Assembly (NCBI GenBank): GCA_022828595.1
Contig: JAKGHH010000005.1
Span: forward strand, 27,168,193 to 27,232,192
DNA from: Nelumbo lutea
Lineage: Eukaryota; Streptophyta; Magnoliopsida; Proteales; Nelumbonaceae
Direction: 5' to 3'
Length of the DNA: 64,000 nt
Within the stretch, counting starts at the first letter, position 1. The number at the start of each line of letters is the position of its first letter. Both the position numbers and the translations under genes were made by a program. Positions 19,232 to 32,218 of the stretch are shown here, piece by piece. Below the pieces are notes generated by a model that searched no databases, had not been told where the DNA came from, and worked only from the letters and a program-made list of their open reading frames with translations.

Positions 19232-22200
19232 AGCAAAACAATACTGGCCGGTTCCAGGAGGGTTAGAGAATCCAAATGAAGATGAACTGGACAAGGATCA
19301 AAATGAACAAAAGAAATTAGAAGAGAAATGCCGAAAGGCTCTATATGGGAAGGTTGTTGCAGACAAACAAATGAATGCTTTTGAGTTATCCAAAAAACCA
19401 AAAAATTTTTTGCCAAATGACACGTACGAGGTGAAATGGCTAAGAAGTGAAATACTATGAGTAGTTTTCAAAAAGGAATCAGATCTGGAGATGTTTTCAA
19501 GCCAAGAGTCCTGGCTCGTAAATGGATTCCCATTGGTGTTGAAAAGATGGGATCAAAACTCGATACCTCGAACTTTAATGGTCTAGATTTTGGGTTTGGG
19601 GAGAAAAATGGTAGTCAAAGAAGAGAGGGATTATAGCTGATAATGGCAACTTCTAGGTTTTATTATTAATAAAAATAATCTTTTTAACATAATTTCTAGA
19701 ATAGGGTAACTTTTCTAAAAAATATCAAAAAAGGGTAGAGACACTATTCTTCTCCTTCCTCCTTCAGACTATTGAACAAATCTCTCCACCTCCGGTGCTG
19801 AGGAAGCGATGTCAACGGAACTCCCTCGCTTCCTCCACTATAGCTTCCCTGAACTCCCTCAACCCCTCCTTATCCATCACCTTCATCACCTCCTCTTCTC
19901 TATCCTTCAATACCATGCTTTCCATATCTTTGAGCTCTCCGATCACATCTCTCAACAAATAATGCCTCGCGTGAAGCCGCAATCAGAGCGGTAATCATCC
20001 ACACCACTCTCAACTTCAGTCCTCCCCCTCCATCTTCATCGTTGAAGTCCATGTCATCCCCATCTCTGTTGCCTCCCCCATCGTCAGTCACTTCTCCGAT
20101 GGTCCGGACCACAAAAATTATGAAACTCTTCAATGTTTTCCTGAACTCTACCCGGAGATCTCCAACCGGAAGTTTGATCTCAAGCCATCGGGTACTCTTG
20201 AATCCACGAACAATTTCAGTGGGAGAGTTTTTGTTTTGGGGCTGGATTGGAAGTCATCTCAGGTATATCATGTCTTGCAAGGACTAGAGGATAGACTTGG
20301 GAAGGTGTAGTAGAAAGCTCTACTCACTAGTTTTGTTGGAGATGATGCGATTAACCTTCACCACTAGGTTGTCGGCTTGCGGGAGGAGGGAGTTGAAGCG
20401 TTTCGACATGGCTCAACAGCGGATTAAGGATTTGATTTCGGATAAGTGGTTGAAGATGAGAAGAATGATGGGGTTAGGGATGCAATCGAAGACTTCGATT
20501 TCTAAGATCAGAAGATGCACCAGAGGTGAGAAGATTTGTTCAGTGGTCTGAAGGAGGAAGGAGATAAGTAGTGTTTCTACCCTTTTCTGATATTTTTTAA
20601 AAAAGTTACCCTATTCTAGAAATTATGTTAAATAGATTATTCTTTTGATAATAAGACTCAAAAGTTGCCCTTATCAGCTATAATCCCAAAAAGAGGAGGA
20701 TAGCTTAGAAGAAGACGAGCCCTTGAGGAACAAAGCATACAGAATAAGGGTAATCATTGACATCACAAAACCTTTGGCCCTAGGTAACTTGGATATAGAT
20801 GAAAATGGTGTGGAAAAACGGTTCGGTTTCCAATATGAAAGGTTGCTGACCTTTTGTGGATGATGTGGCATAATAGGAAACAGAGATCAAGGCTACAACA
20901 ATGTATGTGAGGAATAATTTCTAGAGAAACTAGCAAAAAGGATGGAAAAACAATCTATGAATGAAGAGAGAGTTTTTGGGTATTATGGGGAGTCGCTTCG
21001 TGTAAATCCAAAAAGTAAAGATTTTAGGACAATAAACAAAGGAGGCTTAGAAAACAAGAAGTCAAGGTGAAAAGAAAGGGAGATGAGAGAGATGATGAGT
21101 TAGGAAGCCTACAACCAAAATCAGAGTCAAGGCATGGTGATAGAAACCTAATGCTGGCATCACTGGAAAGGGAAGTAGAAAGACATCAGCTTCAAGTGGT
21201 GAATGCCTCAATCCAAATAAGACCTTTTCAGGAAGGGCAAAGCCAAGAAGAAAATGTAAACACTGTTTGGATCGATGGAAGCGCCTATCATGTAATGATT
21301 TCACCAACCAAGGGTGACTGGAGGGAAGTTCTCACTGGAGAAGAAAATACAAAAGGCTATAGAGGGGGAAGGGAGTTTGACAGCATGGGGGTGTCTACTG
21401 ATGGAAATAGTACAATAAGAAGCGGTGACTTGTCAAATCAAAATCAAGTTGAGATAAGGCAAACTGATGATGTGGAAAGAATGAGGGGACAACTAGAAAG
21501 TGTAGAAAAAGGAAAATATCTCATCTTGTTAGAAGAGGATCTAATTAGGAAAAGAAAGGGTAAGGTTGTATCAACTAAAGAAACTTTAATTTTACTTTTT
21601 AAACTTTCATGGAAAAGAAAAAGAAGCAATCTGGGATTGTTATACAAGAAATAAAAGAGGAAGTACCAGAGTCGAGGGAAAATCTAGTCAGTGGGACAAA
21701 ATGGGCTAAAATCAACCCAAAACAAAAAATGGGTCTATCAAAATTCATTTTAGAGGAAGACAGCTTGCTAACAAGAGTAAACCTATCCCCGATCCTAGAG
21801 TTGTCCCTAAACTAGGAACCAATGAACTTAGAATTTTGATGGAAGGCTTAACTGGAGAAGAAGATGAGTTTGAAGACTCGAAGGAGGAATTGGAAGACAA
21901 GCAATCTACTAGAATGGAGTTAGATGAGCATGGAAATCAACTATTGGGCTCGAGAAACACAAATGAAAGGTACTCCTTATCATAGGAGGAAGAGGTATGG
22001 CCATAAACAACTACTAAATTCTTTAATTCAAATTATGATGATAATGCTTACTATTGGTTTAATTTGCTCATTAGCAAAACAAAAAAAGAGATGTCAAAAG
22101 TCTATAAAAAACTTGGTGGCATAAAAGAAAAAAGCAAAAAGAGGAACAAATGTTTATAAAAAAGGAAAAATGCTAATGGGAGATTTAAAACATCTCCAAA

Positions 22201-22500
22201 TAAGATAAACAAGAACCTGCCAAGGAAAAACTAGAAAAAAATAAAGTTATCAAAGTTCCAAATACTCAAAAAAAGAGGTCAAAATTTGAGTTTTGTCTGG
22301 GTTCCAATGCTAAATAATGTTGACTACAGGGAGTATCTGAGCATGATAGAAGTTACAAACATAAATTTTAGTGGCAAAAAGAGATAAGTCTGGGATAATA
22401 ATCTAGTTACAAACATAAATTCCCCTACGAAAGAGAGAAGTTTTAGTGGCAAAAGAGAACATTAGTTAGAAAGAATTAGGAACAGGGGAAGCTATCTTCA
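19232..22500 (+). pseudogene. LINE (L1-type) ORF1 remnant, interrupted by a MULE-like element
   Basis: Before the insertion (19232-19626) the frame reads EEKCRKALYGKVVADK and PLVLKRWDQNSIPRTL, which fits the DUF4283 region of plant LINE ORF1. After the insertion it resumes with AYRIRVIIDITKPLALG, RFGFQYERLLTFCG*CGIIGNRDQG, which matches the second half of that region plus a decayed CCHC zinc knuckle. The rest to 22500 is charged, low-similarity C-terminal ORF1 with open pieces at 21067-21654 and 21609-21815. ORF1 proteins bind LINE RNA. Stops and the insertion make it dead. Confidence 0.75.
19627..20687. mobile_element. MULE-like element with ~140-bp terminal inverted repeats
   Basis: Left end GGGATTATAGCTGATAA and right end (inverted) GGGATTATAGCTGATAA are identical. 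The inverted similarity continues for ~140 bp, through TTAACATAATTTCTAGAATA and GGGTAACTTTT to CTCCTTCCTCCTTCAGAC. Flanking nonamers AAGAAGAGA and AAAAAGAGG agree at 7 of 9 positions, as expected of an aged 9-bp duplication. Long inverted repeats and 9-bp duplications are Mutator-like features. The ~780-bp interior has no transposase but has GC-richer segments with open frames on both strands, so it may hold captured host sequence (Pack-MULE). Confidence 0.85.
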
Positions 22501-22522
22501 TAAGTCTGGGATCATCAAAACC

Positions 22523-23660
22523 TTGAAAGTAGATAGTCTGGAAACCATAACCAAAGATAATAAGAACAGACCCAGGGGCCAAATGAGAATTCTAAGCTGT
22601 AATTGCCAAGGTATCAGGTCTCCCCTAACAATTCACACTCTCAAAGAGACTTATCAAAGCTCCAAGCCTAATGCGATCTTTCTATGTGAAACAAAGAATT
22701 ACCTCATAACTTGTAAAAGAAAGTTGGCTTTCTTAAAACTTTGGAATTATTGGGGGTGTGATTTTATTGGAATTAAAGGTGGGCTGGTCTTGTTTTGGAA
22801 GGATGGAACAATAGAAAAAGTTTTATTTGCAGATCAAAATTTTATTCATGTGAAAATGAAGGAACAAAATTCAACTTATTGGTATTGCACCTTTATATAT
22901 GGTAAACCAAAGAAACATTTGAGGAAAAATTTTTGAGAGAAATGGGAATTTCTAGCTTCTTTGGTTAAGGGTTCATGGCTTTGTTGTGGGGACTTATATA
23001 TGATTTTTTACCGTCAAGAAAAGGAGGGAGGAAAGAGTTGTGGTCCAAGCTATCTAGAAAGGAATAGGAATATGTTAAATAGTTGGCAACTACAAGAATT
23101 AAAGATGCCCCCTAATAAAGCCCTTGGGCTGGATGAAATTAAAGATGCCCCCTACAAGAATTCTGGATTGTCATAATCCAAAGTTAAATGTTGAAGACAA
23201 ATTGTGGCTATAAAGCGAGGTAACAAAGTATGAAATTAAAGAGGCTTTGTTTCAGATGCCCCCTAATAAAGCCCTTGGACTAGATGGTTTCCGATATTGG
23301 GAAGTAGTAGGTCAAGATGTCATCAATATAATTATGGCTTTCTTCAATTAGGGGTTATGTCTAAAATATTTAAATACTACCTTTATTACCCTAATCCCAA
23401 AGGTCAAGGTGCCAACAAAAACCAATCACTTCAGACCCATTAGTTTCTATAATACAATCTAAAATATTATAGCCAAAGTCCTGGTAAATAGAGTCAAACC
23501 CTTCGTCAACAACAAAATAAGTGAAAACCAAAGTGCTTTAACTTCGAATAGATTAATCCAAGATAATATTCTAATTGCCCATGAGGTAATAGACTTAATG
23601 AAGAAAACAAAAGGTGCAAATGGGTGGCAATAAAATTGGACATGAGCAAGGCTTGTCACT
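22523..23660 (+). pseudogene. LINE endonuclease and reverse transcriptase remnant
   Basis: The endonuclease start reads MRILSCNCQGIRSP, PNAIFLCETKN and KGGLVLFWKDG (APE-type, 22580-22930). RT blocks follow: EALFQMPPNKALGLDGFRYW, TTFITLIPKVKVPTKTNHFRPI, SENQSALTSNRLIQDNIL (23240-23600). Similarity stops near 23650, before the catalytic FADD-type box, so the 3' half is missing. A PPNKALGLD-encoding word occurs twice (23104 and 23256), showing an internal duplication or rearrangement. Confidence 0.85.
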
Positions 23661-26334
23661 GAGACTAAGAGTAAAAACTGAGAAGTATTGATGAAAAGAG
23701 GGAAGGGTTATTCGGCTAGTGTGAGCTCTGGGAAGCTCATGGTTGGCTCAAAGAGTTGGAGTCGCCACCCATTTTTAGAGGAAATGGACCCTCATTTTTG
23801 GGTCTAGAAAGGTTCGAATTGAGCCTTTGATAGTGACTCCGTCCTTGACCAAGGAAAGCACATAACCAAGAGATCTTGGGCTCAAAGGATTGGGAAAGGG
23901 AAGGTTTTAGGCAGCCCTCTCTCCAAGCTGCTATGGTAGCCCAAAATAGGAGACGTTTAGGCTCAAATTCTAGAAAAACACAAACTAACAAGACTGCTTA
24001 AAACACCTGAAATCTGGTGAAAATGTTCCCAACTTCACCCGAAATTGATTTGAGATGATGTTATCGGGTCTTAGGTATTAGTTTCCCTAAGACCCTCACC
24101 TCTTTACCTCATTTTCTCAATCCGAAGGAAGCTAGGAATGCAAATTTCCTAAGATTTCAGGGCTTTAAGCAACCTGAAACTAAACTAAAAGCAAAGAGAT
24201 GGTGGAATGAGAGGCTTACCTCTCGTGTATGACCTTGAAACAAGCTTTCCAGGAGGTGAAAGGACTTCGAATGAAACTTGAACAAGGCAGAAGCTAGGCT
24301 GGGCATTTCTGGTGTTGAGTTTAAAAAACAGAGGATGAAGCTTGAGCTTGGCTTCAAGGATTTCGGGATTTCGAGCAAGTTGAGTGTGTTACAGGAGTTT
24401 AACAAATTTTCCCCTTCCTCAAGCTCGAGCTGGGACTCTATTTATAGAGAAAATGGAGAGATGGGTCTGAAACTCATCCAGTTATAGTGTCTGTGATTCA
24501 GTAGAGTTTTTTCATTGAAATAAGCAAGGATTTTGAGAGGGAATGGCTTGTAGTTGACCATTCCTTCTTTGTGCAATAGATTTCCTTGATTTTGGGGGAT
24601 TTCTTATGGGTTTCGTACATCCAATGAAGTATTGGGGCGTGCCAAACGTTGCAACCCCGTATTTGGGGCTGACAGTGGCAAAAAAACAAAAATTTAATGG
24701 GCTTTTAAGAGCTATTTTGTCTTTTCTTGATTTTAAGTAGGGGCCTATTTGGCATTTTGAGCCTTTTAAGCCTATTAGGCTCAAATTCATTGGCCCAGGT
24801 GTTTTAATGGGGTTAAGTAAAGAGCGGACGATAGTCCCTAACCACTTAAGATCCTAGGTTGGACAGCTGATGTGTCGGTTTAATCGGGTGTGTCAAAAAG
24901 GTATCTCTCTAGTTTAACGGTCAAACAAATGAATTTGGTAATAAAATTTAGTGTATTGGGGTTTCTTGGGTCTCTAAACACAATGGTGAGGTCTGATCAG
25001 ACAAATAGGGTTGGAAAGATTGATATCTGTGGCTGACAAGTTCGGATCAATAAGATTCGTTGAAATAGAATCTTTATTTGAGGAAGGGTCAAACAGGGGA
25101 ATTTTGGGTTGAAATTTGATTGGTAGGCGCTTTTGAATATCCCAAACCTGATGGAAGTGATCGATATTTGATAAAAAATGTAGATTGACAGATTTAGTTC
25201 AGATCATGGTCTTAGCTTATGGTTTTCCAATCAACGAAAGGGCCTGAAATGGAATCTTGCTTTTTTAACGGTCAAATGGAGGTGTTTGGTCATAAAATTG
25301 GATGTGCTGGGTTTTTGGGGTCATTTAACATGGTGGCAGGGTCTGATTATTCAAATAAGGCTTGGATGGTGGAGATTTGTGATAGGTGAGCTTTTGATCA
25401 ATAAGATTTGTCAAAACAGAATCAAGGTTTGATATTGGTTCAAATAAGGGGATTTTGGGATGAAATTTGGTGGGTAGATATGGATTGGGTTTATGAGGCT
25501 GTTGGAAGGGTTTGATCGTGTTAGGCATGTGCAGATCATGGGTTCCAAAATGGGATCTCTGATGGATGATTGGCTAAATCTAGGAATTTAAGGTTGAACT
25601 TTTGTGTGATTGGTTGTTTGAGGGTTTTGTTTCATGTGATGGAGTTTGATCAGGGATCAAGTATGGTGATGTGGCATAATCAAGACCTTTGAGAGGGCAT
25701 CATGTAGATTTAATAGTGGGTTTATGGGTACTTAGGCTAAACTTTGGTTTCTTAGGGTTTTGGTATGTTTTAAAGTGATTGGTATGGTTCGATCGGACTT
25801 CCAAAATGTGGGAGATGGACCAAAGAAGGAACCAAGCAAAAATCGGGTGCTAACAGTTAGGGACTTAGGCTTTAGAAATTATAAAAAATAATTATATATT
25901 TTATATTATATAAAAAGTTGGGCCGGACTTTTTTGACAAATCCCAAGCCCAGCCTGAAAAATAATTGAGTCCGGCTTTTAGGCCCGAGGTCAAGCCCGTA
26001 GGCTAAAAAACTTGACCAAGTCCATCCGGGGGCTGAGCCATCGGGGTACCAAGCCCATGAACAGGTCTACCTGCATAGGACAATCCTTCTATCAACAACC
26101 GAATGAATGCTAGACAATAATGGGAGCATACCATAGGAGGAAATTCCAGGGGAATCATTTTCAATAAAAAACAATCATCTTCTTTCAATCATCAACACTT
26201 TTGTCATGAAAAAAGTCTTTCAAGAAGCACTCTTTTGATCAGGACAGTCATTCCATCGCATTTCTACACAAAAATGGGTTGTCTCCTCAATCTTTGTTGT
26301 TCGGATTATCATCCTCCAACAAAGAGGGGCAATT
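23661..26334. repeat. Unclassified repeat region, probably LTR-retrotransposon interior
   Basis: No coding domain was recognised. The stretch AGTTGGAGTCGCCACCCA (~23755) resembles text found beside LTRs of plant elements, and the region runs into a polypurine-like AACAAAGAGGGGCAATT right before the LTR at 26335. I read it as the interior of a large non-coding (LARD-like) element or a decayed gypsy element. It contains the ~350-bp duplication listed separately. Confidence 0.4.
24914..25620. repeat. Two-unit direct repeat, ~350-bp period
   Basis: TTTAACGGTCAAA starts both units (24914 and ~25265). Both continue with ATAAAATT, GGGTTT(C/T)T(T/G)GGGTC, AACA(C/T)(A/G)(A/G)TGG and GGTCTGAT, and again ~110 bp later with GATCAATAAGATT(C/T)GT. 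The copies are diverged but colinear. Confidence 0.7.
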
Positions 26335-27480
26335 TGTAGACACCCCATTTTTGCACTCTTTAGTCTTTCTGTAGCACTTTGAGCTTCAAGTATGCTTCAG
26401 CTAACCTCTCAATTGAATCGGGGGTATTTTTGGAATTTTACAAAACTTGGTTCCTTAAGGATCCAATACCATAGGTATGTAGAGCCCAAAAATACAAATC
26501 CAACAACACCAAGATCACCTGAGTCCAACAATGTTTACCCCTTCATCTTTAGACCCGAAGCCGAAACCAATTATGATTGTTTGATTGGAGTCATTTTGAC
26601 CATGAACTTCATTTCACATCAAATCAGAAATCCAAGACCATAGGTATGTAGAGCCTAAAAATCCAAATCCATTGACACCAAGATCACCCAAATCCGACAC
26701 TATTTACCCATTTATCTCAATACTTGAAACCAGAACCAATTCCGATCGTCCGATCGGGATCATCTTTGATCATGAACCCTATGCCATGTAAAACCTGAAA
26801 TCCAACCTTATGGATGGATGGAGCTTGAAATTCTGAGTCCAATGTTACCAAGATCGTCCAATTCTGACACCGTTAGCCCCTTTATCTTGAGACCTGAATC
26901 TAGATTCAATTCGGATCCTCTGTTTGGAATCTCCATCACTACAACTTCGAGACTAGGGCATCCCATGACCAAAACTTCCTCTCAGCCTCTAGAAGCATCT
27001 TAAAAAAACAAAGGTTTTACCAACTAGTAGCCTCCAATCAATGAATCCAATCACCTAAACTTGGAATGTCCAATATAATTTAGGTAAATTAGTGAAATCT
27101 TCCACTCATTGTCTTGATTGATTGAGAGATTCTCTCCCAAAGCTGTCTTGACAATCCATTCCTTCAATCAATCTCCCTCCAAAAACCCTTTAAACCTCAG
27201 CCATTGATATCTATTGTCTCCCATCTCAGCCCTCCATTCCTCTCTCAAAAAATCTATAAATACCATCATTTTCTCACATTCTAAAAACACAAGAAAACCT
27301 ATAAGGATTATCCTATTCCCATTAGCCTAGAGAATACCCTCTTCACGTCCCAAACAGCTCCAAACCTCCCTAACCCATGTCCAAACTCATGAGGAAACCT
27401 CCAACACATCCAAAGAACCCCTAGGTCGATCCAACATTGAAAAAAAAAGCCTTGAAGCACTCTTGAAGCCATGAAACGAT
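26335..27480 (+). repeat. LTR, TGTAGACACCCC family, with three ~175-bp tandem units
   Basis: Begins TGTAGACACCCCATTTTTGC right after a purine-rich tract, as a 3' LTR would. Inside, CCATAGGTATGTAGAGCC-type units start near 26470, 26638 and 26809, each with 'ACC(A)AGATC' and 'GACC(C/T)GAA' blocks. TATAAATA at 27255-27262 is a likely LTR promoter. The inverted fragment at 1-202 is the same family. The right border is uncertain. Confidence 0.6.
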
Positions 27481-27883
27481 GCAATAAGCGTTCTCAGTCA
27501 TACATCAGCATTCTTATTCTTTGGGCCACATGGACTGTATTTTCTCATTCTTTAGGACAATCATATCAGTTAATTAAGTAGGATCGACCTCCCAACAGTA
27601 TGAACCTTGTCAAATGGAGGCCAAAGGGAAAATTTATTGGATGGGTGGATATCTAATCATTCACAAAAAGTGATAGGGTTATGTAGCTAAAATAATTGGC
27701 CCCATGTACCTATGTGATTTTTCACATTTCGAGGGACATGAACTATGTCCCCATCACTGAAATAGGAGGAAAATCTCAGAGATTAATAAATGGAAATGGA
27801 ACATAGATAAAAGTCCATTCTATGAAAGATAACATGAAGCAATACTAAGGTCATGGACTAATTAATCGTGCCTTTTATCAGAA

Positions 27884-30764
27884 ATGGCACACGGACAATT
27901 CACTAAATTGTTAGACGATAACAAACTCAAGGGACCCAACTATGCGAACTGGATACATAACCTTAAACCATTGCTCATGTCCAAGAAATTGGATAACGTG
28001 GCCGGTAACAGGTACTAGAAGAGGAACTATCCTCAATATTTAGAAACCCTTAGGAAGAAGAAAAGACGGTAATTTTGAAACATCGGTCATAGAGACTAAT
28101 CTATTGATCACTTATGTATCCTAGTGTATTGATTCTAGGGATTCCACTCATGCATGTATACATTGTAGGGGTTCAAGGAAAGCAGAAGGCTATTGATGAT
28201 GAGGTTGTACATTACTTGAGGATAACTTCAACTGTTGCAGTTACTACTATCGGAACATATCCTCAAAAAAAGAACACGTGATACAATTAATACCATGTGC
28301 CTATGGCATTACCAACTTGGCTATATTAATATAGAATATATCACAAGATTGGTGAATGATGGTCTTCTAAATTTTCTCACGTTGGAAGATCTACCAACTT
28401 GTGGGCCTTGCCTCCAAAGGTAAGATGGCAAAAAGGCCATTTACAGGTAAAGCTGAAAGAACTACAGGCACACTTAACCTTATACATGTTAATGTATATG
28501 GTCCCATGAATGTTAGGACATGGAACCAACACTATTATTTCTTAACTTTCACCAACGATTATTCTCAGTATGATTACATGTACGTAATGGGACATAAGTC
28601 TGAATCCTTTGAAAAGTTTAAGGAGTTTAGACAATAAGTCGAGAAACAATTGGAGAGACAAATCAAATGCTTTCAATTAGATTAAAAATGTGAATATCTC
28701 TCCGACAAATTCAGTGACTACTTAAAGGACAATGGGATTATATCACACTTGTTTCTTCTTGCTACACAACAATTAAACGATGTATCAGAGAGAAGAAGTC
28801 GTACTTTATTGGATATGGTCTGATCACTCCTCATCCATTTTGAAGACTACAATTTACATGTTGAATCGAATTCCAACCTAGTCGGTTCCTAAGACTTCTT
28901 ATGGGCTATGGACTAGAAAGAAACCAAGTGTAAAACACTTGAAAATATGGGGTTGTCCAACACATATAAAAAAGATAAGTATGGACAAATTGGAATCCAA
29001 AACTAGTCATTGCCTATTTGTACGCTATCCCAAGGACTCCATATTGTATCTCTTCTATGACCCATAAAAATAAAATGTATTTGTTAGTCCAAATGCCTAC
29101 CTTCTTGGAGGAGGACTACATCCTAAACAATCACCATTAGGAAGTTGTTCTTGATGAAGAGAGCTTAGGAGTAGTAGGAGATAACCACAAATTCCAAATA
29201 ATAATATCCAACTTAGAAGATCTATCCGGGTTTTTAGACTTCTAGGATGTTATAGTAATGATCAAGAATTTTATTTGATGGAAGCTACAAACAATGAGGA
29301 AGATCTTGTGACTTATACAAAAGCTATGTTGGACATAAACTCCCTAAAATGGGTAGATGCCATGAAAGTCAACATGGACTCAATGAAAACCAATGGGAGC
29401 CTGAACTCTCATAGACCCACACCCGGGGTGAAAGCAATTGGTTGCAAGTAGATCTACAAGAGAGAAAAGGGCCCTAATGGAAAAGTTGAGACCTATAAAG
29501 CTCAGTTTGTAGCAAAAGGGTACACTCTGTAAGGAGTCGATTATGAGGAGACCTTCTCGCAAGTTTCCATGCTTAAATCCATAAGGATACTATTAGCTAT
29601 AGTTGCACACTATGACTATGATATTTGGCATATGGATGTCAAAATCGCGTTCCTAAATAGAGATCTTATTGAAGATATCTATATGCAGCAACTGCAAGCC
29701 TTTGTTGCTAAGGGTTAGAAACACAAGGTGTGTAAGCTAAATAGATCCATTTATATGTTGAAGCAAGCTTTTAAATGTTGGAACATCCGATTTTACTCAA
29801 TAGTCAAATAGTTTGATTTTGAGCAGAATCCAGATGAACCCTATGTTTATAGAAAGGCAGTGGGAGATAAGGTTACATATATGATTTTGTATGTACACGG
29901 CATTCTTCTTATTGGGAATGATGTAAGAATGTTGATTATGGTGAAGGTATGACTTTTGCAGCAATTTTCCATGAAAGGTCTTGGAGAAGACTCTTATATC
30001 TTAGGACTTTGACTCTATAGAGATAGATTGAAGAGGATAATTGGATTATCCTACTCTACTTAAGTTTACATGATCGTCAACAAATATAATATGTAGAACT
30101 ATAAGGGATTCGTTCCTTTCAAGCATGGAGTCACTCTCTCCAAAGGATTGCCACCTAAGACCCCTGGGGAGATTGAGGACATGAGAGAGGCTCCATATGC
30201 CTCATCCATATGGAGCATCATGTATGTTATGTTGTTTACTCGGCCAGACATTGCTCAAGCCGTTAGTGTTGTAAGTAGATGCCAATCTTACCTAGGACAA
30301 GAGCATTGAACTACTGTGAAAAACATACTAAAGTACCTACAAAGGACTAAAGACTCTTGTCTTATCTTCGGTGGTAGTTCACTATAGATGGCCAGTTATA
30401 CTGATGTCGACTTCTAACCTAGCCCAAATGATAGAATTTCTGTATCTGGATACTTTGGGACCCTATGTAGTATGAAAAATAGTCCACGGTCGAGACCAAA
30501 CACATTGTCATAAGTGAGGCTACCTAATAAGTAGTATGGATGAAGAAATTCATCCTAGAATTTGGAGTCCTACCATATCACCCATTCTACTATTGTGTGA
30601 CAACACTGAATCTACGGGAGATTGTTAGTAGTGGGGACATTCAGATTCAAAAGGTAGCATCAGCGAAGAATGTGGCAAACCTATTGACTAAGCCACTGAC
30701 ACAGAAAGTGCTTGAGAAACATGTGGATAATATGGGATTGAGGCTTGTACCCGATTGGACCTAA
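27884..30764 (+). pseudogene. Ty1/copia polyprotein remnant
   Basis: From the ATG at 27884 the frame begins MAHGQFTKLLDDNKLKGPNY, a typical plant copia gag start. GAG_pre-integrase and integrase pieces appear at 28290-28640 (FTNDYSQYDYMYVM, KSESFEKFKEF). RT pieces run from 29280: YKAQFVAKGYT, VDYEETFSQVS, WHMDVKIAFLN; MILYVHGILLIGND stands where YVDD-containing text is expected. RNase H-end pieces reach KVASAKNVANLLTKPL and the stop at 30762-30764. Stops are frequent throughout, so nothing is translatable. The 5' LTR was not found. Confidence 0.85.
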
Positions 30765-30778
30765 GTGCAAGTGGGAGT

Positions 30779-31503
30779 TGTTGGACAATATATGCCCTTA
30801 ACTCTAATTAGATTGATGTACAAAGACATTTATTGTAAATGAATAAAAGTATATTATTGTTTTATGTTGTTATTGGAATATTTCTATGTAATTACCCCTT
30901 AAACTGGACACTAATGAGAGTCGTGTTCATTTAGAATGTTCTCAATCGTTAGATAGACTTGGGGAGTTTATCCTACCAAGGCTGACACTGGTGTGCTGCC
31001 AAAGAAGTTGGGGCAGCTTGTCTTAGCTACTAGGATTTAACCCGAAGTGCAAGTAGTGTGTGGATGAAACACTGAACCCAAACAATTTTCCAGTTATGCC
31101 CTAGACCTTGGAAATTGATGGGCAAAATTGAAAATTTACACATAACCCCTAAACTTGATTATGGTACAACACTAGGTATTGGATTGGATTGTTTTTGATA
31201 TGCCAATTAGTGATATCGATCAAGGGTCAAAACCTAGGTATGTTGGGGCAGTTTGAGAATTTACCTAAGTGGGTGATCATAATGATAGGATCGACCCCTT
31301 TGTCGAACAAAGTGAATGATAGGGTTTACACTCTTTTTGATAGAAACCTGAACTAATGATAGTGAATTTCAACAATGTTTTAAAATCTGATTTTGCAAAT
31401 TATATTTATGATATATATATTAATGTTTTATGAAAATGTTTTAACTCCTGCGATCCATCCAAGTAGAGAGTGTGACACTGCACTTTGTATCTAGGGGAGA
31501 GGT
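30779..31503 (+). repeat. Copia 3' LTR, first part
   Basis: TGTTGGACAATATATGCCC follows the purine tract CAAGTGGGAG, 14 bp after the polyprotein stop. That is the usual copia arrangement. The LTR runs to 31503, where a hAT element has inserted with duplication of GGAGAGGT (31496-31503), and continues at 35087. Confidence 0.75.
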
Positions 31504-31985
31504 TAAGGCTACCCGAAAAATTGGGTTGGGTTGGGTCGGATTGATGCACGGGTTAGGGTTAGGGTTAAGATTCATGAACCCGGTTTTATTTTGGATTGGG
31601 TTAGGGTTGACCCCTTGGGCAACCCAACCCAACCCGAACCCAACTCTATAGTATATGTCATATATAAATATATGTTATATATATTATATATCATACATTG
31701 ATTTTTTTAGATGTATGATAGTTGTATAGCCCTCACTACATACTATCATATCTTTCTTTTAAGATAATCATTTCACTTAATCCTAAATGAAAAGACTAAA
31801 ATCATTTTCACTTAATCCTTATAACTCATAGTAAAATATAGTCATTTCAAACACTTACTTTTTCGATTTTGTACTAAAAGAACCAATAAAAACATCCACA
31901 AGCAAATACTAATAAAACATAGGATTAATATATATAATGAAAAGTGAGTTTAGATTTGAGATTAAATAGTTTTATAAGAATTTAA

Positions 31986-32104
31986 GGGATGGGGAGAAGG
32001 TTGGGTTGGGCCCTAGAGGTGTAAATTGGGATGGGGAGAAGGTTGGGTTGGGCCCTAGAGGTGTAAATTGGGATGGGGAGAAGGTTGGGTTGGGCCCTAG
32101 AGAT
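31986..32104 (+). repeat. 42-bp minisatellite, nearly three units
   Basis: The unit GGGATGGGGAGAAGGTTGGG plus GCCCTAGAGGTGTAAATT is repeated at 31986, 32028 and 32070 with no visible differences; the third unit is partial. The lack of divergence implies a recent expansion inside an old transposon. Confidence 0.9.
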
Positions 32105-32218
32105 TAAATAGTTTTATAAGAACCTGCATGACATCCCACGGACCGTGCTAGGCCCGACACGATGGTCTGTGCCATGCTGGGCCAGGGGTTCATAGTCCAT
32201 GGGGCAGCACGGCATGGC

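Noticed and set aside
31986..32104. CRISPR-like array
   Set aside because: Units are contiguous with no unique spacers; it is a minisatellite in a plant transposon.
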